Origin: an uncultured Ruminiclostridium sp.
GTDB lineage: Bacteria; Bacillota; Clostridia; Oscillospirales; Ruminococcaceae
Direction of reading: 5' to 3'
DNA: 64,000 nt
Assembly: GCA_934454635.1 (NCBI GenBank)
Contig: CAKSFR010000005.1
Location: 1 to 64,000 of the forward strand
Part shown: one piece after another, positions 1 to 8,221 of the stretch
How positions within the stretch are numbered: the first letter of the stretch is position 1
Layout of the letters: the number at the start of each line of letters is the position of its first letter
Translations under genes and position numbers: made by a program
Notes under the pieces: generated by a model
Told to the model about the DNA's origin: nothing
What the model saw: the letters and a program-made list of their open reading frames with translations, nothing else
Database searches by the model: none

Positions 1-75
1 GGTGGGAGTTACAGGGCTCGAACCTGTGACCCTCTGCTTGTAAGGCAGATGCTCTCCCAGCTGAGCTAAACTCCC
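1..75 (-). tRNA. tRNA-Val (anticodon UAC)
   Basis: Read on the minus strand this folds as a full cloverleaf. The 7-bp acceptor stem is GGGAGTT/AACTCCC, the D arm begins TAGCTCAGCTGGGAGAGC, the anticodon loop is CTTACAA giving anticodon TAC, and the T arm carries GGTTCGAGCC. The discriminator A and CC of the CCA end are encoded at positions 3 to 1; the last A would lie outside the window. Confidence 0.95.
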
Positions 76-111
76 ATACAGATTTTACCGTCACCCTCAG
101 GCGACTTTTAT

Positions 112-140
112 ATTATACACAACATCACGCGTTTTGTCAA
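112..140 (-). promoter_or_regulatory. sigma-A promoter of tRNA-Val
   Basis: On the minus strand TTGACA (140-135) and TATAAT (117-112) are separated by exactly 17 bases and point at the tRNA about 30 bases downstream. Both hexamers match consensus fully. Confidence 0.85.
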
Positions 141-418
141 TACTTTTTTTCAAAAAAATCAAATATTTTTTCACGTTTTCATTTTTTTCTTTATTATTGC
201 GCTTTTGCGAAGATATTGAAGTTCTGCCGCGCCGAATTTCAGCAACTGTTTCCGCGCCGAATACGATAAAAGACAAATTGCCTTGAATAATTTTCTGAAG
301 AAAACGGAAAAATACTTTCAAAAGGGACGGCGATTTTCGTTTGCCCAAAAACATTATCGGAGGATTGGATTCGGCGCAGTTTCCGGCTTAATTATGAACT
401 GCCTCGGTCTGCAATTAT
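141..418. other. intergenic stretch between tRNA and cls
   Basis: This AT-rich stretch has short open frames on both strands but none with a start, ribosome binding site and protein-like composition. I found no convincing promoter for the downstream cardiolipin synthase gene and no RNA structure. A GGAGG at about 359-363 leads only to a frame that closes within ten codons. Confidence 0.5.
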
Positions 419-1882
419 ATGACCAAATTTTTCCGTTACGGAAGCTTTGCGGCAATATGCGTGTTTTTACAGCTCACACTGCTTGTCGCCGCGATTTTTC
501 TTGCGGCAACGCTTCCGCTCATGCGTTTTTTTCTTCACATTCTTACAATTATATGCGTTTTTGTTCAATTAAATAGCGACATCAGCCCCGCGTACAAGCT
601 ATGCTGGGCTGTTTTCATGCTGATTTTCCCGTCTTATGGCGGAATCTTCTTCCTATTGTTCAGCAAACGGCATTCCGTGAACAGTATTCACAAGAAAATG
701 AAACCGTTTTTCACAGAAAATCCTCCCACTCGTCGCGTCCTCCCCGAAAAGGGTGTACAGACATATCTGGAAAGCGTTGGCTTTCCGCCCGTGCCGTGTG
801 CCGAGCAGCGGTATTTCGGCTTCGGCGAGGATTTTTATTCCGAAATGATGAAGCAGATTGAAAATGCTCAAAAATATATTCTGTTGGAATTTTTTATTGT
901 AAGCGAGGGCGAAATCTGGCGAAAAACCGAACAGCTGCTTTCTCAAAAAGTGCGCGAGGGCGTGAAGGTTTACCTGATAATAGACGATGCCGGCTGCCTT
1001 TTTACAAAACCTGTCGGTTTTGAAAAAAGAATGACTGAACTCGGAATCGAGGTGCGTAAATTCAATCCTGTTACGCCCCGCCTGACCTCGCGCGTCGGAT
1101 ACCGCAATCACAGAAAAATGGTTATCTGCGACGGAGAAATAGCTTTCTGCTGTGGGCTGAACCTCGCCGACGAGTATATGAACGTCAAAGAAAAATACGG
1201 TCGCTGGAAAGACAGCGGCGTAATGGTTACAGGCAGCGGCGCGGCGCAGTTTACGCAAATGTTCCGCAATATGTGGGCGTATCTTAGCAACGATAACAGC
1301 ATCTCGTTCACGGTGCCTTTAAGATATGAACAAAACCGGCTTGTTCAGCCGTTTTCCGACACTCCGCTGGATAATGAGTCGGTGGGACTGCGCGCATACC
1401 TTATTTTAATAAACAGCGCCTGCGAAAGCGTACAACTCACAACGCCGTATCTGATATGCAGCGATGAAATGCTGAACGCCCTTTGCAGCGCGGCTCTGCG
1501 GGGAGTCAGAGTTCAGATAATTACGCCGCATATTCCCGACAAAAAGGCTGTGTTTATGCTTACACGCGGTTTTTACGGCGAACTGCTGCGCGCAGGAGTT
1601 GAAATATACGAATACGCACCGGGCTTTATACACGCCAAAAGTCTGCTGATTGACGGCGAAACCGCTGTTGTCGGAACAGTAAACTATGACTACCGCTCGA
1701 TGTATCTGCTTTTCGAGTGCGGGTGCGTTTTTTACGGCGGCGATGTCCCGAGGCAGCTTTCCGACGGCTTTCGGCAAACTCTCGCCGAATGCGCCGGAAT
1801 AACTTGCGATAAACTTCCGAAAAACAATATTTTTGTCAAACTTGCACGAGGATTTCTGTATTTATTTGCTCCGCTTGTCTAA
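419..1882 (+). CDS. cls: cardiolipin synthase (phospholipase D superfamily)
   Basis: This 487-residue membrane enzyme joins two phosphatidylglycerol molecules into cardiolipin. The N-terminus has three hydrophobic segments (about residues 8-32, 34-52 and 60-82), as in bacterial Cls. Two PLD catalytic motifs follow: HRKMVICD with H231, K233 and D238, and HAKSLLID at about residue 400, each followed by the usual G-x-x-N. The length is normal for the family. The start is the first ATG after an in-frame stop at 395; the ribosome binding site is weak, which is the main uncertainty. The gene stands alone, followed by the promoter of the phosphate symporter gene. Confidence 0.93.
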   Translation: MTKFFRYGSFAAICVFLQLTLLVAAIFLAATLPLMRFFLHILTIICVFVQLNSDISPAYKLCWAVFMLIFPSYGGIFFLLFSKRHSVNSIHKKMKPFFTENPPTRRVLPEKGVQTYLESVGFPPVPCAEQRYFGFGEDFYSEMMKQIENAQKYILLEFFIVSEGEIWRKTEQLLSQKVREGVKVYLIIDDAGCLFTKPVGFEKRMTELGIEVRKFNPVTPRLTSRVGYRNHRKMVICDGEIAFCCGLNLADEYMNVKEKYGRWKDSGVMVTGSGAAQFTQMFRNMWAYLSNDNSISFTVPLRYEQNRLVQPFSDTPLDNESVGLRAYLILINSACESVQLTTPYLICSDEMLNALCSAALRGVRVQIITPHIPDKKAVFMLTRGFYGELLRAGVEIYEYAPGFIHAKSLLIDGETAVVGTVNYDYRSMYLLFECGCVFYGGDVPRQLSDGFRQTLAECAGITCDKLPKNNIFVKLARGFLYLFAPLV

Positions 1883-1927
1883 AAAGAACAAAATTAAACT
1901 TGTCCATAACTTTTGCTTTCCAACCCC

Positions 1928-1956
1928 TTGAAAAATATTTTCAAAACAGTTATAAT
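1928..1956 (+). promoter_or_regulatory. sigma-A promoter of the Na/Pi symporter gene
   Basis: TTGAAA (1928-1933) and TATAAT (1951-1956) have a 17-base spacer. The start codon at 2022 lies about 60 bases after the predicted transcription start. Confidence 0.75.
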
Positions 1957-2021
1957 AGAATTGTATGTATTGAAGATTAGGAAAAGAACAAGTAAAAAGA
2001 AGATGTATTCAAGGAGTTTTT

Positions 2022-3791
2022 ATGGACATTTTCGACATTTTCGGACTTCTCGGCGGGCTTGCGCTGTTCCTTTACGGAATGGACATGATGGGAAAGGCTT
2101 TGGAAAGAAAAGCCGGAAGCAAGCTTAAAACAATTCTCGGCAATTTTACCTCAAATCAGTTCAAAGGTTTTCTGCTCGGACTTGCCGTTACGGCGGTAAT
2201 TCAATCCTCATCGGCGACAACGGTCATGGTCGTCGGCTTTGTTAATTCCGGTATCATGACGCTGCGCCAGTCTATCGGAATAATCATGGGCGCGAATCTC
2301 GGCACCTCGGTAACGGCGTGGCTTCTGTCGCTGACAGGTATTCAGGGCGACGTATTCTGGGTTCAGCTTTTCAAGCCGTCAACGTTCACTCCCGTAATTG
2401 CTTTTGTAGCAATCTTGGTTGTCATGTTGTTCAAAAACAATTCCAAAAAGCAGGATACAGCCACAATTTTCATCGGCTTCGCTATACTTATGTACGGCAT
2501 GGAGTTTATGTCGGACGCAGTTTCCGGCTTAAAAGACGTTCCCGAATTTACGGAAATACTCCTGCTCTTTAACAACCCGCTTCTGGGCGTTCTCGCGGGC
2601 GCTGTTCTGACGGCAATTATCCAGTCCTCGTCCGCTTCTGTCGGCATTTTGCAGGCACTCTCGATAACGGGACGCGTAACCTTTGGCGCATCTATCCCGA
2701 TCATTCTCGGTCAGCATATAGGAACCTGCATTACAGCCATTATTTCCTCATTCGGCGCCAACAAAAACGCAAAACGCGCCGCTGTTATTCATCTTAGCTT
2801 TAACGTTATCGGCACGGTGATATGTCTGATCCTGTTCTGCCTTATCACGTCGTTCACAAATCTTATTCCTGTGAACGACGCAGTAAATCCCTTTGCCATA
2901 GCGGTTATCCATTCTTCGACCGCGCTTATATCAATAATTATCCAGTTCCCGTTTGCAAAGAATCTTGAAACTATCGCCAAAATAATAATTCCCGACGGAA
3001 AAGACGGGAAAGACGAGGACTTTTCTCTTCTCGACGAGCGTCTGCTCTCTACCCCCACTATCGCAATCGAACGCAGCCGTACCGTTACCGTAAAAATGGC
3101 GCAGACTGCGGTTAAAACAATGAAAAAATCGTTCGAGCTTTTGTTTGATTACAGTGAAAAGGGCGCTCTTTCGGTGCGCGAGGGCGAGGATAAAACCGAC
3201 AAATACGAGGATTGCCTCGGCACCTATCTGGTTCACGTCAGCAGCCGCAGCATGAGCGAATCCGACAGCCACGAGGTCTCAAAGCTGCTGCACATGATAG
3301 GCGATTTTGAAAGAATCGGCGACCACGCCGTAAATATCAGCGAATCTGCCGGAGAAGTTGCGGACAAGGGTCTTTCATTCTCACCCGAAGCGAAGAAAGA
3401 GCTGAAAGTCATGATAAACGCGGTTTCGGAAATACTTGACCTTTCGCTAAGCGCCTTTGTGAACGACGACCTCGCAAAAGCCTATGAAGTAGAGCCGCTT
3501 GAACAGGTAGTTGACGCGCTGAAGCTCCAGCTCAAATCGTCCCACGTCAACAGACTGCGCAAAAACGAGTGTACAATTGAAATGGGCTTTATTCTTTCCG
3601 ACCTGCTCACTAACCTTGAACGTGTTTCCGACCACTGTTCAAATATTGCCGCCTGCATGATCGAGGTTGCGCACAACAGTTTGGATATGCACGAGTATAT
3701 TCAGAGCCTTACTCAACAGCACAACGAGCAGTACAATCAGAAGTTTGAATATTATCTCGACAAATATTCACTCACAAACGCACAGGCATAA
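2022..3791 (+). CDS. Na/phosphate cotransporter with C-terminal PhoU-like domain
   Basis: This 589-residue protein is a sodium-dependent phosphate symporter of the NptA/YjbB family in the cytoplasmic membrane. The first ~310 residues hold eight or so hydrophobic segments and two inverted repeats, each with the diagnostic QSSSA motif (IQSSSATTVM and IQSSSASVGI). The remaining ~240 residues are helical, charged and PhoU-like, with two copies of an ERIGDHA/ERVSDHC signature, probably regulating flux. Start ATG 2022 follows AAGGAG at good spacing. It appears monocistronic, closed by the hairpin at 3806-3833. Confidence 0.93.
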   Translation: MDIFDIFGLLGGLALFLYGMDMMGKALERKAGSKLKTILGNFTSNQFKGFLLGLAVTAVIQSSSATTVMVVGFVNSGIMTLRQSIGIIMGANLGTSVTAWLLSLTGIQGDVFWVQLFKPSTFTPVIAFVAILVVMLFKNNSKKQDTATIFIGFAILMYGMEFMSDAVSGLKDVPEFTEILLLFNNPLLGVLAGAVLTAIIQSSSASVGILQALSITGRVTFGASIPIILGQHIGTCITAIISSFGANKNAKRAAVIHLSFNVIGTVICLILFCLITSFTNLIPVNDAVNPFAIAVIHSSTALISIIIQFPFAKNLETIAKIIIPDGKDGKDEDFSLLDERLLSTPTIAIERSRTVTVKMAQTAVKTMKKSFELLFDYSEKGALSVREGEDKTDKYEDCLGTYLVHVSSRSMSESDSHEVSKLLHMIGDFERIGDHAVNISESAGEVADKGLSFSPEAKKELKVMINAVSEILDLSLSAFVNDDLAKAYEVEPLEQVVDALKLQLKSSHVNRLRKNECTIEMGFILSDLLTNLERVSDHCSNIAACMIEVAHNSLDMHEYIQSLTQQHNEQYNQKFEYYLDKYSLTNAQA

Positions 3792-3805
3792 TGCAAAAAC
3801 AGTTC

Positions 3806-3833
3806 GCCCCTTTCCGTTTTTTGGGAAAGGGGC
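3806..3833. terminator. intrinsic terminator between symporter gene and spoVA operon
   Basis: A perfect 10-bp stem, GCCCCTTTCC (3806-3815) with GGAAAGGGGC (3824-3833), is followed by TTTTCTTT on the plus strand. It lies between convergent genes; the T-run favours the plus-strand symporter transcript. Confidence 0.85.
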
Positions 3834-3839
3834 TTTTCT

Positions 3840-4223
3840 TTATGAAAAGATTTTCGCGGTCTTATCTCCCCGCTTAAACAGCAGCGCAACAAGCAGTCCG
3901 AACAGCACGGCGGCGGTTATTCCTCCCGCGCACGCCTGCAATCCGCCCGTAAACGCTCCCATTAATCCGCTCTCGGAGACAGCAAGGTACACGCCCTTTG
4001 CGAGTTGATATCCGAAGCCCGTCAGCGGTATCGTTGCGCCCGCTCCGGCAAACCTTGTCAGCGGTTCGTACCAGCCCAAGGCTCCGAGAACTACCCCGCT
4101 CACGACGTAAATTACAAGTATCCGCGCGGGAGTAAGCTTAGTAAGGTCGATAAGAAGCTGACCGATAAGGCAAAGCGCGCCGCCCACGAGAAACGCGCGC
4201 AGATATTCCATAAACATTTCCAT
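3840..4223 (-). CDS. spoVAE: stage V sporulation protein AE
   Basis: This 127-residue protein has four to five hydrophobic segments and the conserved GAGATIPLTGFG stretch also seen in SpoVAC. It is a subunit of the SpoVA channel that moves calcium-dipicolinate across the inner forespore membrane during sporulation and germination. It is the third gene of a spoVAC-spoVAD-spoVAE operon, 17 bases after spoVAD. ATG 4223 follows AAAGGA. The length matches the short SpoVAEb-type proteins of spore formers. Confidence 0.93.
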   Translation of the reverse strand: MEMFMEYLRAFLVGGALCLIGQLLIDLTKLTPARILVIYVVSGVVLGALGWYEPLTRFAGAGATIPLTGFGYQLAKGVYLAVSESGLMGAFTGGLQACAGGITAAVLFGLLVALLFKRGDKTAKIFS

Positions 4224-4240
4224 TTGTTTTATCCTTTCCG

Positions 4241-5251
4241 TTATTCCGAACTTATATGAACCGCGTGCGCGATTCCGGGAATACTTTCTCCCTGCTGAAC
4301 GAGCGTCGGCGACATAAGCGCGCCGGTTGCAGTGAACAGAACGTTTTTAAGCTCGCCGCTCTTTATTCTTCCGAGAATATGCCCGCAAAGGACCGAAGCA
4401 CTGCATCCGCAGCCCGAACCGCCTGCGTGAACGTCCTGTTTTTCACGGTCGAACAGCATAAGCCCGCAGTCGTTGTGAACATTTTCAATATCAACGCCGT
4501 CCTTTTTGAACAAGTCACACAGTATGCGTGTACCGACCTCTCCGAGATCGCCCGTTAAAATAAGGTCAAAATCATCAGGCGCGAGTCCCGTATTCTCAAA
4601 GTGCGTCTTTATCGTCGCGTATGCCGCAGGAGCCATCGCCGCTCCCATATTGTTTGCGTCCTTGATGCCCATATCCTTGATCGTTCCTATCGTGACTGAT
4701 TTCACATACGGCGGAGCACTGTGCTGTTCTACAACGATACAGCCGCTTGCCGTTGCGGTCCACTGCGCCGACGGCGGGCGCTGTCCCCCGTAAGTTTCCG
4801 GAAAGCGGAACTGTCTTTCGGCGGAGCAGAAATGCGACGAAGTAAGAGCAACATTGTACTTCCCGATACCGTTGTCGGAAAAAATGCTTGCCATTGAAAG
4901 GCTTTCAGCCATTGTCGAACAAGCGCCGTACAGTCCCACGAACGGCACTCCTATATCGCGGACGCTGTACGCCGAGCCTGTACACTGGTTAAGCAGATCT
5001 CCCGCAAAAAGCAGGCTTATCTCGCCCTCTGATATTCCACCCTTTGCAAGCGCGTGTTCGAGAGCGTGCTGCTGAAGCCTGCTTTCGGATTTTTCCCATG
5101 TGTTCTCCCCGAATGTCGAATCCTCGCTTACATAATCAAAGCAGCTCCCGAGAGGTCCCTCGCCCTCCATTCGTCCCGCAGCCGCCGCAAACGAACGTAT
5201 AGACGGAGGATTAGACATCACAATCGTCCCCTTGTTCAAGTAAACACTCAT
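4241..5251 (-). CDS. spoVAD: stage V sporulation protein AD
   Basis: This 336-residue soluble component of the SpoVA dipicolinic acid channel has a thiolase-like fold and in known spore formers binds dipicolinate. The N-terminus, with GTIVMSNPPSIRSFAAAAG and GPLGSCFDYV, is typical, as are the Gly-Cys-rich HAGGSGCGCSASVLCGHIL segment near residue 280 and the full length. ATG 5251 follows GGGAGG at 8 bases. It lies 12 bases after spoVAC in the operon. Together the three genes mark the organism as a spore former. Confidence 0.96.
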   Translation of the reverse strand: MSVYLNKGTIVMSNPPSIRSFAAAAGRMEGEGPLGSCFDYVSEDSTFGENTWEKSESRLQQHALEHALAKGGISEGEISLLFAGDLLNQCTGSAYSVRDIGVPFVGLYGACSTMAESLSMASIFSDNGIGKYNVALTSSHFCSAERQFRFPETYGGQRPPSAQWTATASGCIVVEQHSAPPYVKSVTIGTIKDMGIKDANNMGAAMAPAAYATIKTHFENTGLAPDDFDLILTGDLGEVGTRILCDLFKKDGVDIENVHNDCGLMLFDREKQDVHAGGSGCGCSASVLCGHILGRIKSGELKNVLFTATGALMSPTLVQQGESIPGIAHAVHISSE

Positions 5252-5263
5252 CGGAACACCTCC

Positions 5264-5707
5264 CTAAACCAACCGCACAAGATAAAGAATTATCCCGTAC
5301 AAAACCGACGCACAAAGTCCGTAGACAATTACGGGACCCGCGATAACAAACATTTTTGCGCCTGTTCCGAGAACATAGCCCTCGGTTTTAAATTCGAGCG
5401 CAGGCGAAACCACGGCGTTTGCAAAACCGGTGATAGGTACAAGCGTTCCCGCGCCGCCAACCTTAGCTAGTCTGTCGTACAATCCGAATCCCGTAAAAAC
5501 AGCGCTGAGAAACACCATTGTGATAGAGGTCATTACCCCCGCGTCGGACATATTCATTCCGAAGGATTTGTAAATATTCATAAAGCCCTGCCCTACGCAG
5601 CAGATAAGTCCGCCGATGATAAAAGCCATAGGAAGCGTTTTGTACATTTTTGTGTTCGGCGAGCATTTTTTTGCAAGACTGCCGTACTCGTTGTCAGTCA
5701 TTTTCAT
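5264..5707 (-). CDS. spoVAC: stage V sporulation protein AC
   Basis: This 147-residue membrane protein has about four hydrophobic segments and the motif GTLVPITGFANAVVSPALEF, the SpoVAC family signature. In Bacillus SpoVAC acts as a mechanosensitive part of the dipicolinate channel. It is the first gene of the operon; ATG 5707 follows AAAGGA. I did not find a convincing forespore sigma-G promoter in the 150 bases upstream, though one would be expected. Confidence 0.95.
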   Translation of the reverse strand: MKMTDNEYGSLAKKCSPNTKMYKTLPMAFIIGGLICCVGQGFMNIYKSFGMNMSDAGVMTSITMVFLSAVFTGFGLYDRLAKVGGAGTLVPITGFANAVVSPALEFKTEGYVLGTGAKMFVIAGPVIVYGLCASVLYGIILYLVRLV

Positions 5708-5826
5708 TGTTTTTTATCTTCCTTTCTGAAATCAGACATTTTTCGAGTCTGTACCGTTAATTTGTACAAAAACGAACAGATTATTCCGCTCAAATGTAAA
5801 AAAATGAGCATAAATTATAAAAAAAC

Positions 5827-5855
5827 TTGACGTTATCGGCATATAATGCTATAAT
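5827..5855 (+). promoter_or_regulatory. sigma-A promoter of the vWA protein gene
   Basis: TTGACG (5827-5832) and TATAAT (5850-5855) have a 17-base spacer. Predicted transcription starts near 5862, so an ATG at 5865 would have almost no leader; this favours ATG 5913 as the true start. Confidence 0.8.
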
Positions 5856-5912
5856 TGTAATAAAATGGACAGCAAGGGCGGTCCCGATCTCGCACGAAAA
5901 GGAATGGAACAA

Positions 5913-8159
5913 ATGGCAGCAAACAAATACAGCTATAAACGGCAAAACGGCGGCAAGGCTAAGCCTATCCTGATATCGGCAGGAGCGGTCGTCGCAGCCG
6001 GCGGCGCGGTTATCGGCTGGATGGCATATCAGGCGAACCGCGAAAATCAGATTGCGGCTTTAAGGTACGATTTCAACTCGGCTTACCCGAAATCCTTCAA
6101 TGCAGCGGTTTCAATCGACCCCGCAGACGACTTCGACCGCGACGGACTTTCAAACGAAGCCGAACAGCTTATGAACACGAGCGGAAGCGTTGCGGACACC
6201 GACGGGGACGGAATAATCGACGGCGAAGAAGAAAAATACGGAACCGACCCTAACAGTCCCGACACAGACGGCGACGGAATTTTCGACGGAATAGAAATTC
6301 TTGCGGGGCTTGACCCGCTTTCCGCTCAAAGCGATTCTTCAACTCCCGACGCAGAGCGCAAATTCACAAGAAAAATCGAATTTGACGAGGGATATGTGAC
6401 CATAAGCGGAAATGCCGATATTTTCGGCGCGACTGTTGAAAAGCTGTCGCTTTACTCGGTCGCTTCAAACTCCGGAGCGTTCTCTTTTCCCTATGAAATA
6501 TACTGCAAATCCCCCTTTGATTCCGCTGAAATAACATTTAAGTGCAGCCCCGGACTTCTCGCTGCGGCAGGACTTACGGCAGACGATATACATATCTATC
6601 GGTTCGATCCTCGCTCAAAAACGTATTCAGACGCAGGCGGAACAGTCGCGGGTGAATCCGAAATTACAGGTACGACGGATTCAAACGGCGTATTTCTTAT
6701 AGGCGCAGAACACGTTGTGGATTACGTTATCGACGAAAATACAAAAATAAATATTCATCTGCTCATTGACAACTCAGGTTCAATGTATCCCTCCAGCGCA
6801 TACTACGTTTCCGAGGAAAACGACACCGAGTTCAAGCGCCTTTCGTTCGCCGAAAACCTTGTTTCAAAGCTGAATAACAACACGGATATCGCTATAACGA
6901 TCTTTACGGCGTTTACAAATACTTTGTGTGAATTTACGGACAACAAAGAGGACGTAATGGCGGCGATCGAGCAGATAAGAACAATCGGCGCGGACTATGA
7001 CGGAACAAGCGTTGAACGAACGCTCATAAATGCTCTCAAGAGCTTTCCCGAAGAGTCGCAAAGCGAGCGCAACATAATCGTTCTGCTCACCGACGGTATT
7101 TCGACCGAAACGGGAAATTACACTATCGATACAATAATCGACAGCGCGCAGGCAAAAAACGTTTCTATAATGACAATAAGCCTCGGAAATGATATTGACC
7201 GTGCACTTCTTCAGGAAATTGCCGACAGAACGGGCGGAAAATATTTCCCGATTTCCGAAGCAAACGCGCTTGAGGGGCTTTATTCTACGCTTATCGCAAC
7301 AATGGAAAACGACATTGTCGATGAAGACGACGACGGAACTCCCGATACATACTCCCTGTTCGATACAGGCTTTAAAATTGAAGAAAACGGCTTTAAATTC
7401 AGTAATTTCAAAACGCTTGACCACGCGACCTCCGATTTCGGAATGGCAATGCTTGCCCGCGACTGGTTCAAAGGCAGCGTTAAAATAAGCACAGACAGCT
7501 ACGACCTCTCAAAAACCGCATTCAGCCTTAACGAACCGCTGTCAAAGGTTATTTTGGCCTGTATGAACGCGTCATACACCACGCCCGACAGCTATCTTGA
7601 TTTCAAGGAAGGCGAACTGCTTGAGGTTGACGAAAAAATACTCAAAGAGGCGCAGAGCAAGGGGTGGTTCGTTCGCGAAGAGGACTTCTCTGAAAATAAA
7701 AACGGCTGGAAAAAAGTGCAGTACCTCGTTCCGAGATATAACGGTACCGCGCTCGCAAGCAATTACAGCGAAAACGACGTTCAAATCCTTAGATTGATTG
7801 ACTTCTATAACAGTTTGCGCGACACTGGCGAAAGTTTTGCGCTTTCCGACGAAGCTGACCTAAATCGTGTAAAAAATATTCTCGGCTCGGGTACTCCTAT
7901 GCTCATGAAAATGATATGGGAAGAAAACGGAAGCTATCACAGCCGATACGTTGACCTCATAGCCTTGCGCAGAGATATGGATAACCCGAACCTGTTCAAC
8001 CTCAAAATCTACGATCCCAACTTTGGTTATCCCACAAAGGTTACGCTGAACAGAACAATGGTATGCGAATCCGGTTCAGCCGAAAGCGACTATACATACA
8101 GCGCAAATTGGGACGGAAAACAGGTCGCAATCGAATTTTATCTCACGGAAGCCGAATAA
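5913..8159 (+). CDS. membrane-anchored vWA-domain protein with calcium-binding (TSP3-like) repeats
   Basis: This 748-residue protein has a short basic N-terminus, one membrane segment (about residues 17-41) and a long outside portion. Next come Asp-rich repeats of the thrombospondin type 3/dockerin kind (DFDRDGLSNEAE, DTDGDGIIDGEE, DTDGDGIFDGIE) that bind calcium. A von Willebrand A domain follows with an intact MIDAS motif (DNSGSM) and LLTDG. The last 250 residues are unrecognised. I chose ATG 5913 because AAAAGGAA lies 9 bases upstream and the promoter leaves no leader for 5865. The family is adhesive or binds proteins at the cell surface; the partner is unknown. Confidence 0.82.
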   Translation: MAANKYSYKRQNGGKAKPILISAGAVVAAGGAVIGWMAYQANRENQIAALRYDFNSAYPKSFNAAVSIDPADDFDRDGLSNEAEQLMNTSGSVADTDGDGIIDGEEEKYGTDPNSPDTDGDGIFDGIEILAGLDPLSAQSDSSTPDAERKFTRKIEFDEGYVTISGNADIFGATVEKLSLYSVASNSGAFSFPYEIYCKSPFDSAEITFKCSPGLLAAAGLTADDIHIYRFDPRSKTYSDAGGTVAGESEITGTTDSNGVFLIGAEHVVDYVIDENTKINIHLLIDNSGSMYPSSAYYVSEENDTEFKRLSFAENLVSKLNNNTDIAITIFTAFTNTLCEFTDNKEDVMAAIEQIRTIGADYDGTSVERTLINALKSFPEESQSERNIIVLLTDGISTETGNYTIDTIIDSAQAKNVSIMTISLGNDIDRALLQEIADRTGGKYFPISEANALEGLYSTLIATMENDIVDEDDDGTPDTYSLFDTGFKIEENGFKFSNFKTLDHATSDFGMAMLARDWFKGSVKISTDSYDLSKTAFSLNEPLSKVILACMNASYTTPDSYLDFKEGELLEVDEKILKEAQSKGWFVREEDFSENKNGWKKVQYLVPRYNGTALASNYSENDVQILRLIDFYNSLRDTGESFALSDEADLNRVKNILGSGTPMLMKMIWEENGSYHSRYVDLIALRRDMDNPNLFNLKIYDPNFGYPTKVTLNRTMVCESGSAESDYTYSANWDGKQVAIEFYLTEAE

Positions 8160-8183
8160 AACACGGCAAAATCAAACGCAAAA

Positions 8184-8218
8184 AATCCCGCCTAAGGTTC
8201 AAAACCATAGGCGGGATT
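8184..8218. terminator. bidirectional terminator between vWA and S41 genes
   Basis: A 16-bp stem with one mismatch (AATCCCGCCTAAGGTT at 8184-8199 against AACCATAGGCGGGATT at 8203-8218) has A-runs before and T-runs after it, so it can stop both convergent transcripts. Confidence 0.9.
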
Positions 8219-8221
8219 TTT

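Noticed and set aside
97..354. Minus-strand open frame upstream of tRNA-Val
   Set aside because: It overlaps the tRNA promoter, has no ribosome binding site, and its composition is that of AT-rich non-coding DNA.
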